Shown piece by piece: positions 24,886 through 32,944 of a DNA stretch of 64,000 nt; position 1 is the first letter of the stretch, and each line of letters begins with the position of its first letter. The notes under the pieces are model-generated. The model searched no databases and was not told the DNA's origin. It worked only from the letters and a program-made list of their open reading frames with translations. The DNA comes from CANKJK01 sp040081715 (lineage in GTDB: Bacteria; Acidobacteriota; Vicinamibacteria; Vicinamibacterales; UBA2999). The DNA lies in assembly GCA_040081715.1 (NCBI GenBank), contig JBEBFY010000013.1:36962-100961 (forward strand), written 5' to 3'. The position numbers and the translations under genes were made by a program.

Positions 24886-25745
24886 CACCAGTGCGTCAGA
24901 TCGCGGCTGCCGCCGGATTGTGTCTCGTGGCGTTCGGGACGTCCCTCGGGGCCGGGGCTGAAGAGACCCGGCCCCGCGTGCTCATCTCGCGCCAGCTGGC
25001 CGAGGCCCGCCACCTGGCGCCGGGTTCGACCATCCACCTGTCGAGCGCCTCCAGCGGTGAGCGGGCGCAGCCCTTCGTGGTGCAGGGCATCTACGAACCG
25101 ACGCCGAACCCGATGGAGATCAGCGAATCGAAGTTCAAGGTGCGCCTGCATCTGCCGGATTTCGCGCGGCTTATCACAGACCCGAATGATCTCGTGCGCC
25201 TGGAGACCGTTGACCAAGTCAACCTCGCGCTCCGCGATCCGGCGCAGGCGGCGACCGTAGCCACACGACTCATGACGGAAGCGCCGGGGATCGTGGCCCG
25301 TCCTGTACGGGTGGCCGTCGGCGGCGCCGGCACGTTCGTGGCGATCGAGCGCTTTCACCTGGCGATCGCTGTGGTCACCATCATCGCCAGCGCGCTGTTC
25401 CTGCTCGCGCTCTCGGTGATGCTCGTCGATGAACGCCGCGACACGGTCGGCGTGCTCCGGCTCATCGGCCTCACCAGCCACCGGGTGCTCGGACAGGTAT
25501 TCCTGGAGGGCCTGATCGTGGCCACGGGCGGGTCGCTCTTCGGGCTGGTGCTGGCCGCCGGATCGCAGGCGATCATCAACCAGTACTTCCAGTGGCACTA
25601 CAACACCGCCCTCGTCTTCGTGCGGGTGACGCCCTCCGTCGCTTTCCTGTGCCTCGCAATCGCGATTCCCCTCGGCGTCATCGCCAGCGGCGTGGCCTCG
25701 TGGGCCCTGCTTCGCCGGCAACTGATGGCCCTGGCCCGCCGATGA
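24882..25745 (+). CDS. ABC transporter permease, FtsX/MacB-like (AttF/AttG type), first subunit
   Basis: 287 residues from a GTG at 24882 that overlaps the xthA TGA by 4 bases (a second GTG at 24891 is possible). The layout is an N-terminal helix, an extracytoplasmic domain, then three C-terminal helices (about 155-180, 200-225 and 250-275 with ERRDTVGVLRLIGLTS between the first two), as in FtsX-domain permeases. The extracytoplasmic part holds TPNPMEISESKFKVRLHLPD. It works with the next permease and the ATPase, and the substrate is not known. This subunit is short for the family, and the first helix resembles a signal peptide. Confidence 0.8.
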   Translation: MTPVRQIAAAAGLCLVAFGTSLGAGAEETRPRVLISRQLAEARHLAPGSTIHLSSASSGERAQPFVVQGIYEPTPNPMEISESKFKVRLHLPDFARLITDPNDLVRLETVDQVNLALRDPAQAATVATRLMTEAPGIVARPVRVAVGGAGTFVAIERFHLAIAVVTIIASALFLLALSVMLVDERRDTVGVLRLIGLTSHRVLGQVFLEGLIVATGGSLFGLVLAAGSQAIINQYFQWHYNTALVFVRVTPSVAFLCLAIAIPLGVIASGVASWALLRRQLMALARR

Positions 25746-26932
25746 GAGCCCTCACCTTCGCCGCCCGGAACCTCCTGCGGCAGCCCGCCCGTGCGTGGCT
25801 CGGCGTGCTGGGCGTCGCCGCGGTCGGCGCCCTCCTCTTCGACATGCTGCTGCTCTCGAACGGCCTGGTGATCTCCATGGAGCAGATGCTGGCCACGACG
25901 GGCTTCGATATTCGCGCGGGCATCGGCGGGATGGTGCCTGGCGGCGGGCCACTGATCGATGACGCGGTCGTTCTGGCGGACCGGCTGCGGGCGCTTCCGG
26001 AGGTGGCGGATGCCACGCCGGTGCGCTTTGCCGACGGGCTGCTCGCGCGTACCCCCCGGCCCCTTGGCGTGCGTGTCATGGGCGCGGCGTCGGCGGGACG
26101 GCCCGCGTGGACTCTGCTGCGCGGGCGGGATCTGACAGGCGCGCCGAACGAGGCGCTGGTGAGCCAGCGCGTGCTGGATGTGATGAAGACGCACATCGGC
26201 GGCACGCTCGACATCCGGACGTTCGCGCAGGGAACGCGGACCGTGGCGCCGGCCGAACACCTGACGATCGTGGGGGTGGCCGAGTTTCCCTTCGAAAGCG
26301 AGCGTGGCACGACCATCGGCCTGTCGCTGGCCGGGGTGGACCGCGTGGCCGGCGGCACTGGCGCGGAGCGGGCCGAACAGTTCCTGATCACCTCCGCGGA
26401 TGGTGTGGAGCCGAAGGCCGCCAAGGCCGCCATTGAGCGGGCAGCACCGGCCCTGACGGCCTTCACCAACGATCAGCTCCTGGTCCGGATGCAACAGGGT
26501 GGCCTCTCCTACTTCCGCCAGATCTCATTCGTGCTGACCACAGTCACCGTCGGCTTTGCGTTCCTGCTGGTCACAGTGCTGCTCACGGTGTCGGTCAATC
26601 AGCGCCTCGGCGAAATCGCGGGCCTGCGCGCCCTGGGCTTCTCGAAGCGCCGGGCCATGGCCGACGTCGTCTCCGAAGCGGTGCTGATCGTCGGCACGGG
26701 GGCGGTTGTGGCTCTACCGCTCGGCCTGGGGCTCGCGCGCATCCTGGACTGGATCCTCAAGTCCATCCCAGGCATTCCGGCGTCGCTGCACTTCTTCGTA
26801 TTCCAGCCGCGGGCCCTCGTCGTGCATCTGGTGCTCTTCGCACTGACGGCGGTGGCCGCGGCGGCGTACCCGGTACGCCTGGTGGCCACGCTGCCGATTG
26901 CGGCCACGTTGCGGCGGGAGGTCGTGTCGTGA
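25742..26932 (+). CDS. ABC transporter permease, FtsX/MacB-like, second subunit
   Basis: 396 residues: a first helix at about 17-40, a large extracytoplasmic domain (about 45-265) and a C-terminal FtsX block of three helices, with VNQRLGEIAGLRALGFSKRRA, the cytoplasmic coupling loop seen in MacB/LolC relatives, between the first two. It forms an operon with the permease before it (4-base overlap) and the ATPase after it (4-base overlap). Such permeases do not move substrates through a channel but transmit mechanical change across the membrane; this may extract or export a lipid- or envelope-associated molecule (inference). Confidence 0.87.
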   Translation: MRALTFAARNLLRQPARAWLGVLGVAAVGALLFDMLLLSNGLVISMEQMLATTGFDIRAGIGGMVPGGGPLIDDAVVLADRLRALPEVADATPVRFADGLLARTPRPLGVRVMGAASAGRPAWTLLRGRDLTGAPNEALVSQRVLDVMKTHIGGTLDIRTFAQGTRTVAPAEHLTIVGVAEFPFESERGTTIGLSLAGVDRVAGGTGAERAEQFLITSADGVEPKAAKAAIERAAPALTAFTNDQLLVRMQQGGLSYFRQISFVLTTVTVGFAFLLVTVLLTVSVNQRLGEIAGLRALGFSKRRAMADVVSEAVLIVGTGAVVALPLGLGLARILDWILKSIPGIPASLHFFVFQPRALVVHLVLFALTAVAAAAYPVRLVATLPIAATLRREVVS

Positions 26933-27612
26933 GCGTGATCGAGGCGCGCCACCTGACGCGCGCGTTCCCGATGCCGGCAGGCCCGGTCACGGCGGTGCGC
27001 GACGTGTCCCTGAGCGTACCTCCCGGCGACTTCGTGGCCCTCTGCGGACCGTCCGGGTGCGGCAAGTCCACGTTGCTGCACCTGCTGGGTGTCGTCGACT
27101 CGCCCTCCTCGGGCACGTTGCTCTTCGACGGCCAGGACGTGGCGGCGCTCGGCGACACGGAACGAAGCCACATCCGGCTGCGCAAGATCGGCTTCGTGTT
27201 CCAGCGCTTCTTCCTGCTGCCGATGCTCTCGGCGGCGGAAAACGTCGAGCTGCCGATGGCCGAGGCCGGCATCGCCCGGAGCACGCGCACGGACCGTGTC
27301 CGCGATCTGCTGTCCTACGTGGGCCTCTCCGCACGAGCGAGCCACCGGCCCTCGCAGCTCTCAGGTGGCGAGATGCAGCGCATCGCCATTGCCCGCGCAC
27401 TGGCCAATTCGCCGCGGCTGTTGCTGGCGGACGAGCCGACGGGCGAACTCGACCAGGCCACCGGGCTGCAGATCGCCGCGCTTCTGGACCGCGTGAACGC
27501 CGACGGCACCGCGCTGGTGGTGGTGACGCACGACCCCGAGTTTGCCCGCCGGGCTCGGCGGATCGTGACGATGCGCGACGGCGGCCTCGTCGGCGAGGAG
27601 GCCGCGCGGTGA
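26929..27612 (+). CDS. ABC transporter ATP-binding protein, LolD/MacB-type (AttE-like)
   Basis: 227 residues from a GTG. Walker A is CGPSGCGKSTLL, the signature is LSGGEMQRIAIARAL, Walker B is LLLADEPTGELD, and the switch His is in VVVTHDPEFARRA. Q-loop FQRFFLLPMLSAAENV is typical of the MacB/LolD/FtsE class that pairs with FtsX-type permeases. It overlaps both neighbours by 4 bases. The four-gene order permease-permease-ATPase-AttH-like resembles the attEFGH type of ABC system of Agrobacterium and Nitrosomonas. Confidence 0.92.
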   Translation: MSVIEARHLTRAFPMPAGPVTAVRDVSLSVPPGDFVALCGPSGCGKSTLLHLLGVVDSPSSGTLLFDGQDVAALGDTERSHIRLRKIGFVFQRFFLLPMLSAAENVELPMAEAGIARSTRTDRVRDLLSYVGLSARASHRPSQLSGGEMQRIAIARALANSPRLLLADEPTGELDQATGLQIAALLDRVNADGTALVVVTHDPEFARRARRIVTMRDGGLVGEEAAR

Positions 27613-29024
27613 TCGGGCGACTGGCTCTGCGCACGCTGGGCGCGCATCCGGTCCGCACGGCGGTCCTGGCCGCGGGCTTCGGCGTCGGTGTCTCAGTCAT
27701 GGTGATCCTCCTCGGCGTCGCCGAAGTGGTGCTCGAACAGGCACGGGCCCCCGAGTTGGCCGGCGGCGGCGACCTCGTGGTCACGGGAACGTCAATGGAC
27801 GAACTCGAGGCCGCCAGGCTGGTGCTGGCCGGCCCGCTCAGCCGCGAGCCACTGGCGTCTCAAGTGGCAGCCGCCTCGCCCCTCAGCCGCGGCACGATCT
27901 ATCTGGTCGGCGACGAAGGCACCACGCCGGTCGATGCACAGTCGGGCATCCCAAGCATGGAACGCGCCCTGGGCGACCGCGAGGTGTCGGGCATCGCTGA
28001 GTGGCAGGACACGGAGGCCGATCGCCCCTGGGCCGCACGCGATCCTGGCGATGCGCTCCGAACCATCGATCGGTTTCACGCGGTACCCGATGTGCCCGAG
28101 CGGGCCGCGTCGTGGGCTGAGTGGCTCTATTTCAACGGCCGGGCTGATGACGTCCGCTTCTACCTGACCTTCATGGTCGGCCCCCACACCGCTGATGGTC
28201 AGCGCAGCGCCGGCGTACGGCTGCAATTGGAACACCACGGCCGCATGGAGTCCTACTCGAACGGCGCGCTGCTGACCGAGGCCGAGGTGGCACAGGCCCC
28301 GGACCTCACCATCGGAGGGAGCCGTATCCGCCTGCGCGGCATGCGCTACGACATCCACCTCGACCTGACCTCGCGCGATGGCCGGCGGTTAACCGGCGAC
28401 CTCGCGGTCATGGGGATTGCCGGACGGCAGCTCCCGCCAATCGAGCTGACCGGCGCCGGCGGGTGGCGTTCAGGCTACGTCGTCCCGGTGATGGGGGGCT
28501 CGGCCGATGGCACGCTGGTCGCGGGTGGCACCCGCGTCTCACTCACGGGGGCGTCCGGGTACCACGACCACAACTGGGGCTTCTGGGAAGGCGTGTCGTG
28601 GCAGTGGGGCCAGGTGCAGCACGGCGACCTGTCGCTCGTCTTCGGGCGGGTCTTTCCACCGGCCGATGCGGCGGACCCGGCGCGCATTCCCGGCTTCCTC
28701 GGCGTCATCGGACCCGACGGCCCGATGGGCTACGCCACGGGCATCACCATCACCGAAACAGACAACCCCGCGACGCACGCCCCGACGCGCATCGTGATCG
28801 AAGGCAAGAGCCCCTCGCTCGATCTGACGCTGAACCTCGGTATCGACAGCACAGAGCGCAGCCGGCTGGCCGGGCCGATGTCTACGCCGTCGTCGTTGAC
28901 GCCGCTGTCCACACCGCTGACCTTTCTACAGATGCGCGGGCGCTACCGCGTCTCCGGCACCATCGGCGGCAAGCCCGTGACCTTCAGCGCGGCGGGGTCC
29001 GCCGAAACCTTCCGCGGCGAGTAG
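27609..29024 (+). CDS. Membrane-anchored AttH/CrtC-like lipocalin-domain protein
   Basis: 471 residues from a GTG in a 4-base overlap with the ATPase. Residues about 10-35 form a hydrophobic anchor resembling the first helix of the FtsX permeases. The rest is extracytoplasmic beta-rich sequence ending in the AttH/carotenoid 1,2-hydratase (CrtC)-like fold, marked by SGYHDHNWGFWEGVSW near residue 315 and FGRVFPP shortly after. AttH proteins accompany AttEFG transporters; their ligand is unknown, and carotenoid hydration is not implied. The fusion of an FtsX-like anchor with this domain is unusual and suggests that the domain receives or presents the transported lipid (inference). Confidence 0.8.
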   Translation: MIGRLALRTLGAHPVRTAVLAAGFGVGVSVMVILLGVAEVVLEQARAPELAGGGDLVVTGTSMDELEAARLVLAGPLSREPLASQVAAASPLSRGTIYLVGDEGTTPVDAQSGIPSMERALGDREVSGIAEWQDTEADRPWAARDPGDALRTIDRFHAVPDVPERAASWAEWLYFNGRADDVRFYLTFMVGPHTADGQRSAGVRLQLEHHGRMESYSNGALLTEAEVAQAPDLTIGGSRIRLRGMRYDIHLDLTSRDGRRLTGDLAVMGIAGRQLPPIELTGAGGWRSGYVVPVMGGSADGTLVAGGTRVSLTGASGYHDHNWGFWEGVSWQWGQVQHGDLSLVFGRVFPPADAADPARIPGFLGVIGPDGPMGYATGITITETDNPATHAPTRIVIEGKSPSLDLTLNLGIDSTERSRLAGPMSTPSSLTPLSTPLTFLQMRGRYRVSGTIGGKPVTFSAAGSAETFRGE

Positions 29025-29030
29025 AGTCCC

Positions 29031-30158
29031 TCAGCGGATAGCCGCGCCTTCGTGCCGCGACCAGCCTTCGGCCAGCGCCTCGGACGACGCCAGATGCCGC
29101 AGCAACAGGTCCGCGTCGCGCACGGCGGCGATGAAACCCGCATCTCCAGCCGCGTCAACGTGTCCGGACGCAGTGGTCACCAGCACCGCCGCGGCCGCCT
29201 CCAGGCTGCGCATGTAGGTCCGCAGCCCCCGGCCCTGATAGCCACACCAGTTCCCCAGAGCATGGGCCGCGAGATACCGCAGCGCAGGGGCCTGAGACGA
29301 GCCAGGCACCTCGGGCGTGAACCCGGCCCCGGGTAGCCCCAGCGTCCTGAAGCGGTCCAGTAACGGCGACCGCTGGAGGTGCACCGGCACCGCCTCCATC
29401 ACCTCGCGCATCCGATCTTCAAACCACCCCACCGGCGGCGGGCCGGTCACGAGCGCGACCCCGTCCCCAGCAATCTCGTTCAGCCTGGCCTGGAGTGTCA
29501 CCGGACCGGGTCGCCAGGTACGCATCCGCTCCGCGTCGCGGGCAAGCGTGGCCAGCGCTACCCATACCGTCGGCACCGAGGCGCATACGGCCACGGCATG
29601 GGCTTCCCACGCCGCGTAGTCGTCGTAACCCATCAGCATGTGCGGATGGAGCAGCGGCGGCAGGTCGTCCGCCACCAGGCCGTCGTAGTCGCCGGGCGGG
29701 AAGGCGGGGGGCGCCACGACGACGGCCAGGGGCACATCGTCGCGCAGGAGCATTCGGGCGGCCGTCGGACAGTAGTGCGACAACGTGACGACGGTACCCA
29801 AGGCATCGGTGCGCGCGACCCGCGGAAACAGTCGGCAGGCGGTCGGCAGCGCCTGCTCACCGAGCGCTCCGTGCACCATGCACAGCCGTGTGGCCCGGTC
29901 CAGGCACGCACACGCGCCGTCGGCCTCCCGCCGCAACACGGCGGAGTAACCGGACGGCGGCGCACCGCCGGCAAAGGGCTGCACCATCGGAAGGCGGCCC
30001 TCGCGGTGCCCTGTCTCGATCGACTGGAACGAAGCGGCCTCCACCGGCACGTCCCACAGTGTCGCGCAACACAGGCCCGTCCGCCCGCATCGATAGTCGG
30101 CGTGGATGCTCAGCGCGACCATTCGGCTGCACGCCGTTACTCCTCTGTTATCAGTCAT
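29031..30158 (-). CDS. Cysteine-cluster protein, FliB/YkgJ-like
   Basis: 375 residues. The N-terminal half has the cysteine cluster of the FliB/YkgJ group: CGRTGLCC near residues 25-32, then CACLDRATRLCMVHGALGE and LPTACRLFPR, and a later HYCPTA. The group binds zinc or an iron-sulfur cluster; FliB methylates flagellin lysines, but no flagellar genes are nearby, so that role is not claimed. The C-terminal half is helical and unassigned. The ATG at 30158 is used; an ATG at 30122 is also possible. It diverges from the desaturase gene. Confidence 0.7.
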   Translation of the reverse strand: MTDNRGVTACSRMVALSIHADYRCGRTGLCCATLWDVPVEAASFQSIETGHREGRLPMVQPFAGGAPPSGYSAVLRREADGACACLDRATRLCMVHGALGEQALPTACRLFPRVARTDALGTVVTLSHYCPTAARMLLRDDVPLAVVVAPPAFPPGDYDGLVADDLPPLLHPHMLMGYDDYAAWEAHAVAVCASVPTVWVALATLARDAERMRTWRPGPVTLQARLNEIAGDGVALVTGPPPVGWFEDRMREVMEAVPVHLQRSPLLDRFRTLGLPGAGFTPEVPGSSQAPALRYLAAHALGNWCGYQGRGLRTYMRSLEAAAAVLVTTASGHVDAAGDAGFIAAVRDADLLLRHLASSEALAEGWSRHEGAAIR

Positions 30159-30253
30159 TTAGCGGCTGACATAAGTATTACAGAGCCCATGCGCCTTCCT
30201 TGCTACCGTTGTGCCTGCTTGGACGGGCATCACGCCCGCCGCACATAGGACAC

Positions 30254-31144
30254 ATGGCTCACACCTCACTGCTGTTCGGCCGGAAGTATCAGAAGGGCGT
30301 CAACTGGATCACGACCATCGCGATGGTGGGCTTCCACATCGCCGCGGTCGCCGCCTTCTTCTACATCGACCTCGGCGCCATCATCACGGCGGTCGTCCTC
30401 TATTTCGTGGCGGGCATGCTCGGCATCGGCATGGCGTATCACCGGCTGCTGACGCACCGGAGCTACAAGACGCCGCTCTGGATGGAGTACTTCCTCACGC
30501 TCTGCGCCACGCTGGCGCTCGAAGGCGGGCCCATCTTCTGGGTGGCCACGCACCGCGTGCATCACCAGAAATCGGACCGCGACGGCGACCCGCACACGCC
30601 CCGCGAAGGCAGCTTCTGGGCGCACATGGGCTGGATCATCATGGGTCAGGGCCTCCACCAGGAAACGGCCCTGCTGGCGCGCTACACCCCGGACCTGTCG
30701 AAGGACAAGTTCCATGTGGCGCTGACGAAGTGGCACTGGGTGCCACAGGTGGTCGTCGGTCTGGTGCTGCTGGCCTTCGGCGGCATTCCGTACGTGCTCT
30801 GGGGCATCGGCGCCCGCACGGTGTTCGGCCTGCACACGACGTGGGCCGTGAACAGCGCCACGCACCTGTGGGGCAGCCGCCGCTTCGCCACCAAGGACGA
30901 CTCCACGAACAACTGGTGGGTGGCGCTGCTGACCTTCGGCGAGGGCTGGCACAACAACCACCACGCGCACCCGACCTCCGCCCGCCACGGCCTCGCGTGG
31001 TACGAAGTGGACCTGAACTGGATGGGTATCTCCTTCCTGAAGGCGCTGGGCCTGGCGTGGGACGTCAAGGTGGCCCGGCTCACCCAGCCGGTGAACTACG
31101 AGGAGAACGACACCCTCGAGCTCGACGAGGAAGCGGTCGCGTAA
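30254..31144 (+). CDS. Fatty acid desaturase, delta-9 type
   Basis: 296 residues from the ATG at 30254, preceded by AGGA. Four to five hydrophobic helices and the three histidine boxes of membrane desaturases are clear: HRLLTH at 63-68, HRVHH at 100-104 and HNNHH at 233-237. These bind the di-iron centre that introduces a cis double bond into an acyl chain. Length and box spacing match DesC/acyl-CoA-type delta-9 desaturases. The C-terminus is acidic (EENDTLELDEEAVA). Probably cold- or membrane-fluidity-responsive by family; no regulatory site is seen. Confidence 0.9.
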   Translation: MAHTSLLFGRKYQKGVNWITTIAMVGFHIAAVAAFFYIDLGAIITAVVLYFVAGMLGIGMAYHRLLTHRSYKTPLWMEYFLTLCATLALEGGPIFWVATHRVHHQKSDRDGDPHTPREGSFWAHMGWIIMGQGLHQETALLARYTPDLSKDKFHVALTKWHWVPQVVVGLVLLAFGGIPYVLWGIGARTVFGLHTTWAVNSATHLWGSRRFATKDDSTNNWWVALLTFGEGWHNNHHAHPTSARHGLAWYEVDLNWMGISFLKALGLAWDVKVARLTQPVNYEENDTLELDEEAVA

Positions 31145-31172
31145 GCAACCCGGCCACCCCGGTGACCGTGGC

Positions 31173-31270
31173 AGGGGTCGGGGCTGTGATTCGAGCGCGA
31201 CTGCTTGTGAACAAGCCTGGGTGCACGTCCCGTGCGCCCACGGAGCGCACGAAGTACATCCCCGACCCCT
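31173..31270. repeat. 98-base palindromic repeat element (REP/MITE-like)
   Basis: The element begins with AGGGGTCGGGG (31173-31183) and ends with the exact complement CCCCGACCCCT (31260-31270). Beyond these 11 bases the two ends remain similar inward (TGT..TTCG.GCGC on both), for about 26 bases in all. Two internal hairpins are present: GCTTGT-ga-ACAAGC (31203-31216) and GTGCGC-ccacgga-GCGCAC (31232-31250). It lies between the desaturase and the sensor kinase with no coding role. REP elements mobilised by RAYT transposases look like this, but no transposase is in the window and only this copy was seen. Confidence 0.6.
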
Positions 31271-31301
31271 GATACGGTCGCCGCAGCGCTAAGATCAGCG
31301 C

Positions 31302-32195
31302 ATGACCCGCCGCCGGAAGGCGATCAGCCTCGTGGTCGTGCTGGCCGTGGCCTCGCTGGCGGCCGCAGTCACGCTGAACGTTGGCTGGATCGTCATCAAC
31401 GCACGGAGCGTCATGCCCCTCATCTGGGGCATCGTGTTCTTCGCGATCGTCATCGCGGGCATCATTCTCTACACCGTCTTCCTCGTGATCGAAATCGAGC
31501 GCAACGAGGACCACGACACCTTCATCAGTTCCGTCACCCACGAACTGAAAACCCCCATCGCCTCGATCCGGCTGTACCTGGAAACGCTGCAGTCCCGTAC
31601 GCTCACCGACGAGCAGCGGCACCATTTCTACGACGTGATGCTCGCGGATACCGACCGGCTGCGGCTCACCGTGGAGAACGTGCTCAAGGCCGGGGCCTCG
31701 CGCGAGCGGAGGGCGCACGCCTTCGTGCGCGTCGACATCGATGTTCTGGCGCGGGAGTGCATCAAGATCGCCACGCTGCGCCACCACCTGCAGCCCGACG
31801 CCATCGCGCTCGAGGTGCAGGGCGACCTGCCCCTCACGGTGATGGGCGAGGCCGACGACCTGCGGACAGTGGTCTCGAACCTGCTCGACAACGCGGTGAA
31901 GTACTCGGGAGACAGCGTCCGTGTGACGGTGGCGCTGGCGGCACCGACGCCGGATACGATCTGGGTGCGCGTGCAGGACCGCGGGGTCGGCATCCCACAG
32001 CCGCAGTTACGCCGCATCTTCAAGCGCTTCTACCGCGCGCCTGTGAAGGGCATGACAGTCAAGGGCACCGGGCTGGGTCTGTTCATCGTGCGGTCGATCG
32101 CCAAGTCGCACGGCGGCCGGGTCTTCGCGCAGAGCGAGGGCGAAGGACGCGGCGCCACCTTCACCGTTGAACTGCCACGCGCACTGAAGGCATGA
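31302..32195 (+). CDS. Two-component sensor histidine kinase
   Basis: 297 residues. Two hydrophobic helices (about 8-30 and 38-62) hold the protein in the inner membrane with only a few residues outside, so there is no large external sensor domain. The HisKA box SSVTHELKTPIASIRL puts the phospho-acceptor at His80. The HATPase domain has the N box NLLDNAVKYSG, G1 VQDRGVGIP, F box FKRFYRA and G2 GTGLGLFIV. It overlaps the response regulator gene by 4 bases. A membrane-internal or envelope signal is suspected; the stimulus is unknown. Confidence 0.9.
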   Translation: MTRRRKAISLVVVLAVASLAAAVTLNVGWIVINARSVMPLIWGIVFFAIVIAGIILYTVFLVIEIERNEDHDTFISSVTHELKTPIASIRLYLETLQSRTLTDEQRHHFYDVMLADTDRLRLTVENVLKAGASRERRAHAFVRVDIDVLARECIKIATLRHHLQPDAIALEVQGDLPLTVMGEADDLRTVVSNLLDNAVKYSGDSVRVTVALAAPTPDTIWVRVQDRGVGIPQPQLRRIFKRFYRAPVKGMTVKGTGLGLFIVRSIAKSHGGRVFAQSEGEGRGATFTVELPRALKA

Positions 32196-32908
32196 GCCGG
32201 ATTCTCGTTGTCGAGGACGAGCGCCACATCGCCGACGGACTCCGCTTCAACCTCGAGGCGGAAGGCTTCGAGGTGACCGTGGTCGGCAACGGCGCCACCG
32301 CCGCGGCGATGCTGCTGGCCGAGCGCGACCGATTCGATGCCGTGCTCCTGGATGTGATGTTGCCCGGCAAGGACGGCTACGCCGTGGCCGCCGAGGTCAG
32401 GGCGGCCGGGCAGTTCGTGCCGATCCTGATGCTGACCGCGCGCGGCCGCGCGGAAGATGTGCTGCGCGGGCTGGAGTCGGGCGCGGATGACTACGTCCCG
32501 AAACCGTTCGAGCTGTCCATCCTCCTCGCCCGGCTGCAGGGACTGCTCCGGCGGGGTCGCTGGCAGCGCGATGCGCAAGAGACGCCGGAGACCGCCCCGG
32601 GCGACACGTGCGCCTTCGAGGGACGGTGCATCGACTTCGACGCCATGGAGATCGCGCACGGAGATCGCACGTATCGGCTCACCCGCATGGAATCCGACCT
32701 GCTGCGCTATCTCGTAAAGAACGCCGGCAAGGCGGTCTCCCGGAAGGCCATTCTCGAGGACGTCTGGGGGCTCCTGGACGGCACGGATACCCGGGCCATC
32801 GACAACTTCATCGTGCGGCTGCGGCGCTACCTGGGCGACGGCCCCGCCTCTCCGCGATTCCTCCTCACGGTACGCGGCGTCGGCTACAAGTTCGTCCTGC
32901 CGGCCTGA
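32192..32908 (+). CDS. OmpR/PhoB-family response regulator
   Basis: 238 residues. The receiver domain (about 3-115) has the acidic pocket VVEDE, the phospho-acceptor Asp54 in VLLDVMLPG, Thr in MLTARG and Lys104 in DDYVPKPF. The winged-helix domain (about 140-236) ends with TDTRAIDNFIVRLRRYLG and VRGVGYKFV, which marks the OmpR/PhoB type. A spacer rich in Glu/Thr/Pro separates the domains. It is co-transcribed with the sensor kinase; the target genes cannot be deduced. Confidence 0.92.
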   Translation: MSRILVVEDERHIADGLRFNLEAEGFEVTVVGNGATAAAMLLAERDRFDAVLLDVMLPGKDGYAVAAEVRAAGQFVPILMLTARGRAEDVLRGLESGADDYVPKPFELSILLARLQGLLRRGRWQRDAQETPETAPGDTCAFEGRCIDFDAMEIAHGDRTYRLTRMESDLLRYLVKNAGKAVSRKAILEDVWGLLDGTDTRAIDNFIVRLRRYLGDGPASPRFLLTVRGVGYKFVLPA

Positions 32909-32944
32909 CCCCGGCGCCTCCGGCCGGGCCGCCTCTCCGCCATA

